53,640 nucleotides of DNA, taken from NCBI GenBank assembly GCA_900543055.1, contig UQQI01000003.1, positions 1 through 53,640 of the forward strand. The letters are read 5' to 3'. Below, piece by piece: positions 9,305 through 18,269 of this stretch. Every line of letters starts with the position of its first letter. Positions within the stretch are counted from its first letter, which is position 1. The translations under genes were made by a program, and so were the position numbers. The notes beneath the pieces are model-generated. The model was not told where the DNA came from. It ran no database searches and saw only the letters and a list, made by a program, of their open reading frames with translations. The stretch comes from an uncultured Mollicutes bacterium. Its GTDB lineage: Bacteria; Bacillota_I; Bacilli_A; RF39; UBA660.

Positions 9305-10063
9305 TTATTTTGAATTTATAAGTAATTTATAATAATTATAGTCAACATCTTTATATGTACATATAATTATTTGGTCAAATACATTAGGATTGTTTTTTAC
9401 ATATTCATTTATTGCATTATAGGCAATTTCTGCTGCCTCCCTATTTGGAAAATTAAATTGTTCTGTTGCAATACATGGAAAAGCTATTGTTTTAACATTA
9501 CTTTGTTTAGCTAAATTCAATGCATTAATATAGCAATTTTTCAATACATCTTTATCTTTTTCTTCTAACTTTTTATCTATTATTGGACCATTTGTTTCAA
9601 TTATATATTTTGAAGGTAAATTGAACGCTTTAGTTATTATGCATTCTGCTTTTTCTAAATGATAATTTTTCTTACTCATTATTTCGTTGCAAGCAAGTCT
9701 TAATCTCATTCCAGCATCCACATTTATTTTATTATCTAGGCAGTCATGTGATGGTTCAAAGCAACCTAAGCCTTTTTCATTTCCAGGATTTACGATAGCA
9801 TCACAATTTAGTTTAGTAATATCACCTTTAAAAAGAAATATTTTATCTTTTTTAAAATTATTTATATCAATGATATTGTCCTTTAATCTACTTTGTAAAA
9901 ATTCATCTTCTAATAATAAGTATTTCTCATCTATTTCTTTTGGTAATCTTATATTTACAAGTGTTTTATATAAATAAAACTTTTCATTTTCATTTGTTGG
10001 TACATCTATTTTTTCTTCTAATTCATCTAGTAATATTTTTATTAATTTATCTAACTTATTCAT
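9305..10063 (-). CDS. Zinc-containing macrodomain protein, probable ADP-ribosyl hydrolase
   Basis: Of 252 residues, about 70 N-terminal ones precede a macrodomain that begins at FKGDITKLNCDAIVNPGN (78-95). GCFEPSHDCLDN (100-111) supplies the Cys/His/Cys zinc ligands of the SirTM-linked 'Zn-Macro' class. TNGPIIDKK and AFPCIATEQFNFPNREAAEIA follow the macrodomain fold. Members remove ADP-ribose from proteins, usually beside a sirtuin (SirTM), a lipoate ligase and a GcvH-like carrier. None of those genes is in the window, so the substrate here is unknown. ATG at 10063 follows AAAGGGTG. Confidence 0.83.
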   Translation of the reverse strand: MNKLDKLIKILLDELEEKIDVPTNENEKFYLYKTLVNIRLPKEIDEKYLLLEDEFLQSRLKDNIIDINNFKKDKIFLFKGDITKLNCDAIVNPGNEKGLGCFEPSHDCLDNKINVDAGMRLRLACNEIMSKKNYHLEKAECIITKAFNLPSKYIIETNGPIIDKKLEEKDKDVLKNCYINALNLAKQSNVKTIAFPCIATEQFNFPNREAAEIAYNAINEYVKNNPNVFDQIIICTYKDVDYNYYKLLINSK

Positions 10064-10102
10064 ATATACACCCTTTCTTATTACAATAGTTTAACATATT
10101 TT

Positions 10103-11140
10103 TTATTTTTTAAATAATCTTTTAAAAAATGTTTTTGGTTTACTCTCTTCTCTATAAGTTTCATTTTCAATATATGGAGCATCAATAGTATTCATTTCTA
10201 GGTAAATTTGTTCTGCTTTATCTTGTATAGCTGATGAACCACCTAACTCATATATAAATATTTGTTGTGTAAGGTTCAATGATAATTTTGCCTCATCTAG
10301 ACCTAGTATATAGGCACAAACTAAGAAAACATATTTTTCATCATCTTTATGTTCTACCATTTTTCTTATTATTTTTCTATAATCTTGACGTTTTAGCACT
10401 TTTTCATCTGTCATTACAGCATATAAAAAATTACCTATTTCTGGATTGCTTTTTAATATTTCCATATTTTCTTGATGAAATGGATCATTTAGTGATAACC
10501 TGTCTTCTGCTAAGTTATTAATTGATCTTTTTGGGAAAGAATTAGTTGATTGTAAAATATCACTTGATGAGTTATATACATCTTGCATATCCCTCTGATG
10601 ATGACCACTATAAATAGATAATTCATTTGCTGAAAGACTTGCAATTGCTTCTCCTGATACATAGTCATATTCTTCATTTGATTTAGATATTTTACTTATT
10701 AGCATATCAAAGTCTTCATCATGGTATGGACTATTTATAAATGTTCTGTCTCCAATAATCCATAGTGGTATTTGAGCAGAGTGAGCAGTTTTTAACTTTT
10801 CTATATCTTTATAGAATCTGTCACTTTCTAAAAAGTCTTTTGTTATTAAATTTTTAAATAAATGATACCAGCCATCTGCATTATCTATACTTACTATTTC
10901 TTCTACTCTTTTTAAATAATCTTTTGTTTTTAAAAGATTACTATCAATTAAAATTCCTTTATCAAATTTTATTTTTTCTATATCAACATTTAAACTTAAA
11001 AAATTATTAATTTCTCTCTCTGTTAGTTGCTTTATCCAAGAAAACATTTCGTCTTTATCTTCAAAATAATCAAATAGGTTATATTTTGCTATTTGAAGAA
11101 ATATTTTTTTAGTTAATTCATCACATTTTTTTAATTTCAT
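10103..11140 (-). CDS. Hypothetical cytoplasmic protein
   Basis: I do not recognise this 345-residue soluble protein. It is largely helical by composition, has no signal peptide or membrane segment, and ends in a basic-aromatic tail (TFFKRLFKK). Conspicuous pieces are HDEDFDMLISKI, IYSGHHQRDMQDVY and AEDRLSLNDPFHQENM. The first is acidic and the second histidine-rich, but neither matches a catalytic motif I know. The ATG at 11140 has CAGGAGTG upstream. The in-frame GTG at 11149 is part of that site and is rejected. Confidence 0.7.
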   Translation of the reverse strand: MKLKKCDELTKKIFLQIAKYNLFDYFEDKDEMFSWIKQLTEREINNFLSLNVDIEKIKFDKGILIDSNLLKTKDYLKRVEEIVSIDNADGWYHLFKNLITKDFLESDRFYKDIEKLKTAHSAQIPLWIIGDRTFINSPYHDEDFDMLISKISKSNEEYDYVSGEAIASLSANELSIYSGHHQRDMQDVYNSSSDILQSTNSFPKRSINNLAEDRLSLNDPFHQENMEILKSNPEIGNFLYAVMTDEKVLKRQDYRKIIRKMVEHKDDEKYVFLVCAYILGLDEAKLSLNLTQQIFIYELGGSSAIQDKAEQIYLEMNTIDAPYIENETYREESKPKTFFKRLFKK

Positions 11141-11174
11141 ACAAATCACTCCTGAAAATATGTCTATTATACAA

Positions 11175-11211
11175 TATAAAAAGATAATCTCCTATACCAA
11201 CTTATCTTTTT
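11175..11211 (-). terminator. Terminator of the 11202-11741 gene
   Basis: A stem of about nine base pairs with a 14-base loop overlaps the stop codon. It is followed by TTTTTATA on the minus strand. Confidence 0.6.
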
Positions 11212-11741
11212 ATCAATGTTTTTTCTTTTGCAGCAATTGTTGTTTGTACATCTCTTACATCATATTCTAATTTATGAGATGCATATTCTAATAAACAGCT
11301 ATCACAATTATTATCAAAGAAACTGCATCTATTGTCATCACTTGGAACACATACATTATTTTGTTGCCACAAATCTACCATGTCAAAAGAAGTTAATTTT
11401 CCCTCATTATGAATTTCTTTTACTTTTTGATCAGTTAATTTATCATATCCTCTTTTCATTTGAACTTTTACAATTATATTTTCACATAATCCTTTTAAAG
11501 CAATAACTTGTCCCTTACTACTTCTTGTAACAATTGCCATATTAATCAAGTCTTCATCTACACTTCCAAGATATTCTTCAAAGTATGTTTTAAATTCATC
11601 ATAACTTTCAAATACATATACAATATTTTTTTCTGTCTTTTTAATTAATTCTTTATCTTCTCCGTTTCTTAAAATGTTCTTTTCCTTTTTAGCACCTATA
11701 ATATTTAAAAATAATGCTGTCTTAAAGTCTAATCTTTTCAT
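11202..11741 (-). CDS. Hypothetical protein with C-terminal cysteine cluster
   Basis: This 179-residue protein starts MKRLDFKTALFLN, with AGGAGG upstream of the ATG at 11741. A longer reading frame would run into the tRNA-Met gene and is rejected. The middle is mixed alpha/beta with no motif I know. Near the C-terminus, cysteines occur as CVPSDDNRC, then FFDNNCDSC, spaced like a small zinc or Fe-S site (C-x7-C-x5-C-x2-C). The gene lies directly downstream of tRNA-Met but after that tRNA's terminator. Confidence 0.7.
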   Translation of the reverse strand: MKRLDFKTALFLNIIGAKKEKNILRNGEDKELIKKTEKNIVYVFESYDEFKTYFEEYLGSVDEDLINMAIVTRSSKGQVIALKGLCENIIVKVQMKRGYDKLTDQKVKEIHNEGKLTSFDMVDLWQQNNVCVPSDDNRCSFFDNNCDSCLLEYASHKLEYDVRDVQTTIAAKEKTLIKR

Positions 11742-11766
11742 AGTAGTCCTCCTGCAATTATTATAC

Positions 11767-11793
11767 AAAAAAGCGAACTTAATTGTTCGCTTT
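11767..11793 (-). terminator. Intrinsic terminator of tRNA-Met
   Basis: A nine-base-pair stem (AAAGCGAAC paired with GTTCGCTTT) with a six-base loop is followed by a T run on the minus strand, 10 bases past the tRNA. Confidence 0.85.
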
Positions 11794-11803
11794 AAATACA
11801 TAT

Positions 11804-11880
11804 TGGTAGCGCCGGAGAGATTCGAACTCACGACCTATCGGGTATGAACCGATTGCTCTAGCCAACTGAGCTACAGCGCC
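11804..11880 (-). tRNA. tRNA-Met (anticodon CAU, elongator type)
   Basis: A 77-base cloverleaf with encoded CCA. The anticodon arm ATCGG/CCGAT encloses TTCATAC, giving CAT. The acceptor GGCGCTG pairs with CGGCGCT, including G1-U72. The initiator's 1-72 mismatch and three anticodon-stem G-C pairs are absent, so it is an elongator Met tRNA like that of Bacillus. One T-T mismatch is seen in the T stem. A tRNA-Ile2 modified by TilS is a less likely alternative. Confidence 0.9.
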
Positions 11881-11946
11881 ATTTCCAAACTGCATATTAA
11901 TAATATCAAAATAAAATTAATTTGGCAATACTTTTTTTTAATTTTC

Positions 11947-11975
11947 TTTATATATTTATTATTTTGATATATAAT
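11947..11975 (+). promoter_or_regulatory. Promoter of the 12005-12364 gene
   Basis: A TATAAT -10 box (11970-11975) has a weaker TTTATA 17 bases upstream (11947-11952). AAGGAG at 11989-11994 precedes the ATG by ten bases. Confidence 0.6.
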
Positions 11976-12004
11976 AGTACTACTTAAGAAGGAGAGTTTA
12001 AAAA

Positions 12005-12364
12005 ATGAAAAAAATTTTTAAAGGAAACATCAGGAGATATGATATTAAAAAGATTGATTTTAATGGTAGTAAAATTAAGATATTAGAATATGAAACTCCT
12101 ATTGTGAAAAAAGATGCACTATTTTATGTAAACATGATTGGAAATATTATTTCTTTTGATTATGATACTAAACTTGCAAATGTTGAAGAAGCACGTGATG
12201 TTTCTATATCAATGATTAAAAGTTTAGATCAAGACTTAGCAAAAGTTGGATGTATTTTCTTTAATGAAAATGAGTTAGTACATTCAGAAAGTTTAAATAG
12301 ACATGATTTTAAAGTTTTAAAAAAAGAGTTTAAGAAAAAATATGATAGTAGAAGAAAAAAATAA
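12005..12364 (+). CDS. Small basic hypothetical protein
   Basis: This 119-residue protein has a strongly basic start (MKKIFKGNIRRYDIKK) and end (KKEFKKKYDSRRKK) around a mixed core. No signal peptide, membrane helix or known motif is seen. It has its own promoter, a strong ribosome site and a terminator, and runs opposite to its neighbours, so it is probably a real independent gene. The basic ends would suit nucleic-acid or ribosome binding, but that is a guess. Confidence 0.75.
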   Translation: MKKIFKGNIRRYDIKKIDFNGSKIKILEYETPIVKKDALFYVNMIGNIISFDYDTKLANVEEARDVSISMIKSLDQDLAKVGCIFFNENELVHSESLNRHDFKVLKKEFKKKYDSRRKK

Positions 12365-12395
12365 AATGTAGAGCAATTATTGTTCTACATTTTTT
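12363..12395. terminator. Bidirectional terminator between convergent genes
   Basis: A long hairpin (AATGTAGA with TCTACATT, extended inward) is flanked by A and T runs. It can end both the + strand gene and the minus-strand ClpX-like gene. Confidence 0.75.
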
Positions 12396-12400
12396 ATACA

Positions 12401-14089
12401 TTATTTTTTTAATATATATTTTTTTGGATTATCTGCTGTATCCTTAGTTAGTATTACTTCGCTATATTCATTTGGATGAGTATATACTTCATTGTATGCT
12501 TCCCATGTTGCATCATCAACAACATTATTAAGTCCTCTTGCTCCTGTTTTTCTTTCTACTGCTTCCATCGCAATTTTATCTAGAAATTCTTCTGTTGACG
12601 TTAATTTTACTCCTAATTCTTTAAATAATTTTTCTTGAATATGTAGTGCTGACTCATCTGATTCTTTTAATATTCTTTTTATAGAATTAGCATCCATATC
12701 ATTTAGTTTTACTATTGTTACTCTTCCCATAAACTCATCTGGAATTCCTGCTTTTTTTACAAAGTCTTTTGTAGTTGCTTGTGGTTTTTGTTCATCTTGA
12801 GTTGCCCCAAAACCTATTCCATTTTTCTTTTTCAAGTTATCATATACGTCTTGGAATGCTCCACCTAATATTACAATCATATTACTTGTGTTTATTTTAA
12901 CTCTTTGTGTTGCTGCCTTTACTGATGCGCATGCATCATACTCTGTTCCTTCTATAAATGGTAAAAGAATATTTAATACACCTCTTCCACTAATATCGCT
13001 TTTATTATCTGAGCCTTTTTTATCTATTTCATCTAAGAATATTACAGCATGTTCTGCCTTTTCTACATCTTTGCCACACTTAACATATAGATTCCATAAT
13101 TCTTCTTCTATATCAGTTCCAACATATCCTGGAACAGTTAACTTTGTTGCATCAATTTTATAGAACGGTCTATTTAAATTTTTGGCAATCAAACTCATTA
13201 ATTTTGTTTTACCTACTCCTGTTGAACCAGTTAATAAAATACCCCTGTTTTTAAGTTCTGGATTTTGTTCTTTACGAGCAATTTCTGTTATTACTCTTCG
13301 AGCTGGCTCATCTTGAGCAATTAATGTCTTTTTTATTTCATTTAATAATTTTACTAAATCAATATGATTTTTATTTTCAACTTTATTTTCCTCTTTTTGT
13401 TCTTCTTTCACAACTTCAAATGTTTCTTCTAGTTCTTTTTGTTTCTTCTCATTTTTTAATTTTACAAATGATTCTCCTTTTTCAGAGGCTTCTATTTGTA
13501 AGTTTAGTGTATCTAATAAATTTTCTAAATTTCCATAGTTCGTTTGTGCTGACTCTCTTAATTTTTTTAATTCCTCAATAGTATAAGTTCCATCTATTAT
13601 ATTTAAAATTAAATTATCAAGACTTGTTTCTGAATCTATATCTTGTGAATAATTTGTATCTGTTATGTTTTGCATATTTTGAATTTCTAGTGGTATTTGT
13701 CCATTTATTAAACTTTCAAATTGATTCAAATTTATAGTAACAAATCCAATTCTTCCATCTTTTGTTTTACAAGAAAAACATATTGTATCCTTTAATAATT
13801 CTTCATATAATGAAATGCATTGACTTAATGGCGTATCTTGTCCAAAAAATTCATGCAACTGTTTTTTTTCTATAATGTTATCATACGAGTATGGTATTTC
13901 ACTATAAAATAGACTCTCATCTGACATATGTGCATATTCATTACCATTTCTATCTATAAAACAATGTAATTGTTCATCATAACTACCTGTTTCTAAATGA
14001 TGAAATGTGTATAAATATTTATTATTATCAATGTAATGTCTTTGTAGTATTGCTGCTACATATTTGTTTTTGTCATTATCTTTTTTCAT
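12401..14089 (-). CDS. ClpX-like AAA+ unfoldase with a novel N-terminal region
   Basis: The C-terminal half (residues 245-562) is a ClpX-type AAA+ ATPase. Walker A is GSTGVGKT (288-295), pore loop 1 is GYVG (321-324) and Walker B is IFLDEID (350-356). A ClpP-contact loop GIGFGA is at 424-429, FMGR at 453-456, and sensor 2 is KTGARG. The usual N-terminal zinc-binding domain is missing. In its place are about 240 residues with no motif I know, ending in a charged coiled-coil linker. Standard ClpX is about 420 residues. It is probably an unfoldase able to dock on ClpP with altered substrate choice. A second, ordinary clpX may exist elsewhere in the genome. Confidence 0.83.
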   Translation of the reverse strand: MKKDNDKNKYVAAILQRHYIDNNKYLYTFHHLETGSYDEQLHCFIDRNGNEYAHMSDESLFYSEIPYSYDNIIEKKQLHEFFGQDTPLSQCISLYEELLKDTICFSCKTKDGRIGFVTINLNQFESLINGQIPLEIQNMQNITDTNYSQDIDSETSLDNLILNIIDGTYTIEELKKLRESAQTNYGNLENLLDTLNLQIEASEKGESFVKLKNEKKQKELEETFEVVKEEQKEENKVENKNHIDLVKLLNEIKKTLIAQDEPARRVITEIARKEQNPELKNRGILLTGSTGVGKTKLMSLIAKNLNRPFYKIDATKLTVPGYVGTDIEEELWNLYVKCGKDVEKAEHAVIFLDEIDKKGSDNKSDISGRGVLNILLPFIEGTEYDACASVKAATQRVKINTSNMIVILGGAFQDVYDNLKKKNGIGFGATQDEQKPQATTKDFVKKAGIPDEFMGRVTIVKLNDMDANSIKRILKESDESALHIQEKLFKELGVKLTSTEEFLDKIAMEAVERKTGARGLNNVVDDATWEAYNEVYTHPNEYSEVILTKDTADNPKKYILKK

Positions 14090-14120
14090 ATTGAACCTCC
14101 TATAATTTTCATTATAGTAA

Positions 14121-14147
14121 TTAAAAAGAAATTAGTAAACTAATTTC
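14121..14147 (-). terminator. Intrinsic terminator of the murL-murD operon
   Basis: A nine-base-pair stem (14128-14136 with 14139-14147) is followed by CTTTTTAATT on the minus strand, just after the murD stop. Confidence 0.7.
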
Positions 14148-14168
14148 CGTTAATATAAATATTTTTTA

Positions 14169-15515
14169 TTATATTTTTTTTACTATTTTTTCAAATGCTG
14201 CACCTTTTTCTTCAAAGTTTTTAAAGTATTCATAACTGGCTGCTGATGGCGAAAGTAAGCAACTCATTCCAGGTGTTGTGTACTGAAGTGCTAGTTTGTT
14301 TGCCTCTTCTAAGTTATCAGCGTATTTTATGTTCTTGTTAGATACTTCTTCTAATATACGTCCTATTTTTGTTCCAGTTGTTGGCATACAAATCAAATTT
14401 TTTATTGTACTGTCTTTTAAAAATTCAATAAATTCCCTATAGTCTATTCCTCTATCTAGACCTCCAAATATTAAGGTATCAACATCTTTTATTGCTTTTA
14501 CGGCATTTTCTGTTGCATCTGGAATTGTTGCGATTGTATCATTGTAGTATTTTATATCATGATATGTTCCAATGTATTCCATTCTATATTTTAGACCTTT
14601 AAATGATAAGATTACTTCTTTTGCTTTTTCTAAGTCAAGATTTAATATTTTAGAAATTGTTAATACGAACATAATATTTTTTAAATTGTGATCTCCTATT
14701 AGCTTTCTTTCTTCATCTTTGTATACTAATTCATTATTAATAAATACATCTTTTCCATTTGTTCTTACAGCATTTCCAAAAACATTTTCATTATCAAATC
14801 TTACATTATATTTAGTAGATTTAATATCAAACTCTTGCATTTTTTTATTTAAATATTCATTATCATCTGAGTATATTGCATAATCATCTTCTGTTTGATA
14901 TTTAAATATATTCATTTTATTATTATGATAATGTTCAAGAGAGCCTGCGTGGTCTAGGTGATCTTGAAATAAATTTAGAATTACTGCAATATGAGGACTT
15001 TGTTTTACAAATTCTAATTGATGTGAACTCATTTCAATTACTAAAGTTGAATTTGGAGTATAGTCTTCTATACTATCTAGAACTGGTATTCCAATGTTTC
15101 CTAATAAGTATACTTCATCTTTTTGTCTTTTTAAAACTTCATACATTAAGGATGTTGTTGTTGATTTTCCTTTAGTACCTGTAATACCAATAATGTTTTC
15201 TCTGTCTACTTCTAACAGTAATTCTAACTGAGAAGTTATTTTATCAATATATTTAGAGTAATCTATATCCTTTAGAGATATTCCGGGACTTTTAATAATT
15301 AAATCATATTGGTCAAGATTATCTAAATAATTTTCTCCTGTTACTAGTGTTATGTTTTGATCATCTATTTCTATAGTATTTTTATCTATTATTGTTAGAT
15401 GCATATCTTTTAAATGTTTTCTAATAAAACTATATGTTGACTTTCCTTCACGGCCAAAACCTAGTATTGCGATATTTTTTCCTATTAATTTGTTTAATAT
15501 TTTTTCACTATACAT
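14169..15515 (-). CDS. murD: UDP-N-acetylmuramoyl-L-alanine--glutamate ligase (MurD; possibly MurD2 type)
   Basis: This cytoplasmic Mur ligase of 448 residues adds glutamate to UDP-MurNAc-L-Ala in peptidoglycan synthesis. The N-terminal nucleotide-binding fold has AILGFGREG (16-24). The P-loop is GTKGKST (113-119), followed by VIEMSSHQLEFV and LFQDHLDHAGS. The C-terminal ADP site includes IFGGLDRGIDYREF and LLSPSAASYEYF. It overlaps the preceding MurL-like gene by eight bases, so the two are coupled. In Xanthomonas the MurL partner enzyme MurD2 uses L-Glu rather than D-Glu, so this enzyme may do the same. Sequence alone does not settle the stereochemistry. Confidence 0.92.
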   Translation of the reverse strand: MYSEKILNKLIGKNIAILGFGREGKSTYSFIRKHLKDMHLTIIDKNTIEIDDQNITLVTGENYLDNLDQYDLIIKSPGISLKDIDYSKYIDKITSQLELLLEVDRENIIGITGTKGKSTTTSLMYEVLKRQKDEVYLLGNIGIPVLDSIEDYTPNSTLVIEMSSHQLEFVKQSPHIAVILNLFQDHLDHAGSLEHYHNNKMNIFKYQTEDDYAIYSDDNEYLNKKMQEFDIKSTKYNVRFDNENVFGNAVRTNGKDVFINNELVYKDEERKLIGDHNLKNIMFVLTISKILNLDLEKAKEVILSFKGLKYRMEYIGTYHDIKYYNDTIATIPDATENAVKAIKDVDTLIFGGLDRGIDYREFIEFLKDSTIKNLICMPTTGTKIGRILEEVSNKNIKYADNLEEANKLALQYTTPGMSCLLSPSAASYEYFKNFEEKGAAFEKIVKKI

Positions 15516-16863
15516 ACTTACTCATCTCTTTCTTTACAATATTATTATAATACTCTCCCAAATTATTTTCATCATTATATTTATTTATTTCTGTACCATC
15601 TAAAAATAGTGGATAGTTATTCTTATAATAATCTAATAAGAATGAATGTTCATTATTTTTTTCTAATACTAGACTTACTGCATATCTTGCTTCTTCATAA
15701 GTACCAACACACTCAAATGGTTTAGTATTACTATATCCTAAAATTTCTTTAAATGTTTCTAGTAACTCTTCTTTTTCATATAAGTCTTCTCCAAATATTT
15801 TTATTCGTTCTTCTTTGTTTATAAATGGACTTAATATTATATAGACGAATAAGCATTTGGAACAATTACAACACCATACCCATTCTTTTTCTTTACTTCC
15901 AACGTTACAACTTTTAAATACTTGATGATATTTTTTATAGTTTGAGAATAATCTTGCAATGTTTAATTCACTTAATCCCCTCAATAGACTAAAGTACTTT
16001 ATATCTAATCCAATAAACTTATTCATATAATTCATGAAATCACTTTCAAATTCATATGTTTTTGAATATTGATGATTTATCTTTGTACCTATTACAGTTG
16101 GCTGATTAGCACTTGCTTCATTTGATAATATTATATTTTTCTTACCATTTAAGTAAGCAACTAAGTATGTTATAAAAGCAACTATTGATGAAAATGGTGT
16201 ATGTCCATTTAAATATCCTTCTTTATTTAGTTCTACAATTTTTCTATCTAATATTCTTTCAATGCTAATTATCTCATCATCTGTGTAGCCTGCTGTTATG
16301 CAAGAATTATATGATGGAGTTTTAGGATTTATAATGAAACATGAATTGCTTTTCTCATCTTTTAAAAGTTCTAAACTTACACAAGAGTCTTTTCCTCCAC
16401 CAACGCAGATTAAATTACCATTTCCTTTATATTCGATAGTTGGTAGTTTTATTTTTTCATGATGACATTTTATATTGAATAATTCATCTTCTTCTACTTT
16501 AATATTATTTGTATATAAAAATTCTCCTAATCCATTATAATATAACTTCTTTAAGAATTTAATTTGTTCTTCATTTATATAATTACATTTTATTTCTATG
16601 TTTTTAGAACATGTACATTTAACGTAGCTAATTAATTCAATTAATCCTATCTGGAATACTAAGTAATCTAAATATTCTTCATTGTAGTTATTTTTTATGT
16701 ATGACTTTTTTAGTTTTATTTTTGGATAAAAGTATGTTAAATTTGGAATATTAAAATGATATGTTATATTTAAATATTCTTCATCAAATGAAATATCATA
16801 TTTTTCATAGATAAACTTATCATATTTTTTTCTTAATTCGTTAAACTTTTCTTGGTTGTTCAT
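15508..16863 (-). CDS. murL: Probable MurL, UDP-MurNAc-L-Ala-L-Glu epimerase
   Basis: This 451-residue protein carries a PP-loop-like GGGKDS (155-160), SNEASAN (247-253), VNHQYSK-like INHQYSK (262-268) and a cysteine-rich WCCNCSKC segment near 330. This combination fits MurL, the ATP-using enzyme that inverts the terminal L-Glu of UDP-MurNAc-L-Ala-L-Glu, giving a route to D-Glu without glutamate racemase. Overlap with murD strongly supports the call. The ATG at 16863 follows AGAGGTG. The longer in-frame start at 16893 precedes that site. An adenine-nucleotide-dependent enzyme of other specificity is the alternative. Confidence 0.75.
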   Translation of the reverse strand: MNNQEKFNELRKKYDKFIYEKYDISFDEEYLNITYHFNIPNLTYFYPKIKLKKSYIKNNYNEEYLDYLVFQIGLIELISYVKCTCSKNIEIKCNYINEEQIKFLKKLYYNGLGEFLYTNNIKVEEDELFNIKCHHEKIKLPTIEYKGNGNLICVGGGKDSCVSLELLKDEKSNSCFIINPKTPSYNSCITAGYTDDEIISIERILDRKIVELNKEGYLNGHTPFSSIVAFITYLVAYLNGKKNIILSNEASANQPTVIGTKINHQYSKTYEFESDFMNYMNKFIGLDIKYFSLLRGLSELNIARLFSNYKKYHQVFKSCNVGSKEKEWVWCCNCSKCLFVYIILSPFINKEERIKIFGEDLYEKEELLETFKEILGYSNTKPFECVGTYEEARYAVSLVLEKNNEHSFLLDYYKNNYPLFLDGTEINKYNDENNLGEYYNNIVKKEMSKYV

Positions 16864-16893
16864 AATTTCACCTCTTTGTATATTATACATCAT

Positions 16894-17796
16894 TTATCTA
16901 AAATTTACATTATTATTAAAGGTATCTACTATTCTCATTATCTTATTTGACGCATCTTTTATCTTATTTAGTGTAAATATTTTGAAATATTTTCTATTTG
17001 AATATTCTATTTCTAAATCATATACCTCATTTAATAAATTTATTAATTCTTTATATTCTCCTTGTTTTCCTGTTATATCATCAAACCATTTAGAAATATC
17101 ATATACTTCTCCGTTTAGTCTTAATGTTTCTAAAGTATTTATAAAAGTTTTGTTTGTTAATATTTTTTTACAGACATATCCTTCTAAATAATAGGAATTA
17201 GAATTATATTTTGAAGCTGTTTCACTATTTATCGCATATATTGTATTGCTTATTGATTTATTTGTTGAATCAAACTTCTTAATAATATTTATTATATCTT
17301 CTGTTTGTTTAGTATTAATTATTTCTTCTAATAAGTATGATTTGTCTTTTCTTATGAATGATAAATCTTCTTTTTTGTATACTCTATAAGTAAGACCTGT
17401 TCTTAAATATAAATAGTTTTTTGTTATTTTTATTTCATTAATACTTGAGTTTATAGCATGATTAAATTCATGGACTAAGTTATCTAATAAATCTACTAAA
17501 CTATTTTTTTGATAATTCTGTATTACCATAAATTTAGTTGTTTTATATTCTCCATTTTCACATTTTGGCTTACTTGAATAATATGCTTTTACTGTCTTAC
17601 TTTCTTGATTACTTTTTAAAATTCTTATTTCTTTAAATGTTTTTAATATTAATTTTTCTTTTGATATTCCATATTTTATTACGAATGCTGGAATAATTAT
17701 ATATAATAAATGTCTTATATTACTATCATATCCATATAAGTCACTTATCTCATCAATACTTTTTAATTCTCTTTCTATTATTAAGTTACTATTCAT
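16894..17796 (-). CDS. Putative HExxH metallopeptidase-like protein
   Basis: The 300-residue protein has a zincin-type motif in LVHEFNHAINSS, with the HEFNH core at about residues 109-113. No signal peptide is visible. Downstream of the motif the chain is Asn/Lys/Ile-rich, with LEEIINTKQ and YLEGYVCKKIL as candidate sites for a third ligand. I do not recognise the family. Its stop is about 30 bases before the murL start and it reads in the same direction, so it may be transcribed with murL-murD. Whether it cleaves protein is unknown. Confidence 0.65.
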   Translation of the reverse strand: MNSNLIIERELKSIDEISDLYGYDSNIRHLLYIIIPAFVIKYGISKEKLILKTFKEIRILKSNQESKTVKAYYSSKPKCENGEYKTTKFMVIQNYQKNSLVDLLDNLVHEFNHAINSSINEIKITKNYLYLRTGLTYRVYKKEDLSFIRKDKSYLLEEIINTKQTEDIINIIKKFDSTNKSISNTIYAINSETASKYNSNSYYLEGYVCKKILTNKTFINTLETLRLNGEVYDISKWFDDITGKQGEYKELINLLNEVYDLEIEYSNRKYFKIFTLNKIKDASNKIMRIVDTFNNNVNFR

Positions 17797-17825
17797 ATCA
17801 TCACCATTATTAGTATACCAAATAT

Positions 17826-18269
17826 TTAATAATCTTCATAATTATTTATTTCTATGTTTAATATATCTTCTAAACTTATTTTTATATTATTTTCTAAATG
17901 TATAATTTCATTGTATGTATCTATTTTTTTTAATTTTGAAGATGTTTCTAGATATTTTCCACCTTCTTTTTTATCATCGCTTTTAAAATATTTTATTTTT
18001 ACTGAATAATTTTTATGTAAATTAAGAATATTCAATTTGTCGTTTATAATATTTTTTTCTTCTTCTGTTAATATTTTCTTTTTTGTTGTATCTCTTGAAG
18101 TTTCTATAATTTGCTCTTTATAACCAGTTAGAGCTTGAAATGGAGCAAACTGAGCTGCTCTTTGTTCCATTGATAATTTTGGATGTTTTGATATTGGTCT
18201 TTCTTTATTTAGAATGTCAATATATGGAAAATTATGCACTATGACCACCGACTTGTTTGTTTCTTTCAA
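17826..18269 (-). CDS. yolD: YolD-like family protein
   Basis: A 147-residue protein with the YolD core HPKLSMEQRAAQFAPFQALT, followed by GYKEQI. YolD-like proteins are regularly encoded next to UvrX-type Y-family polymerases, and this one overlaps the polymerase gene by 38 bases. The start is a TTG at 18269, eight bases after AAGGAGG, inside the end of the polymerase gene. That coupling suggests the two proteins are made in a fixed ratio. The exact role of YolD in lesion bypass is not known to me. Confidence 0.85.
   Translation of the reverse strand: MKETNKSVVIVHNFPYIDILNKERPISKHPKLSMEQRAAQFAPFQALTGYKEQIIETSRDTTKKKILTEEEKNIINDKLNILNLHKNYSVKIKYFKSDDKKEGGKYLETSSKLKKIDTYNEIIHLENNIKISLEDILNIEINNYEDY

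Noticed and set aside
11742..11831. N-terminal extension of the 11202-11741 gene
   Set aside because: It would overlap the terminator and 3' end of tRNA-Met. The ATG at 11741 has AGGAGG.
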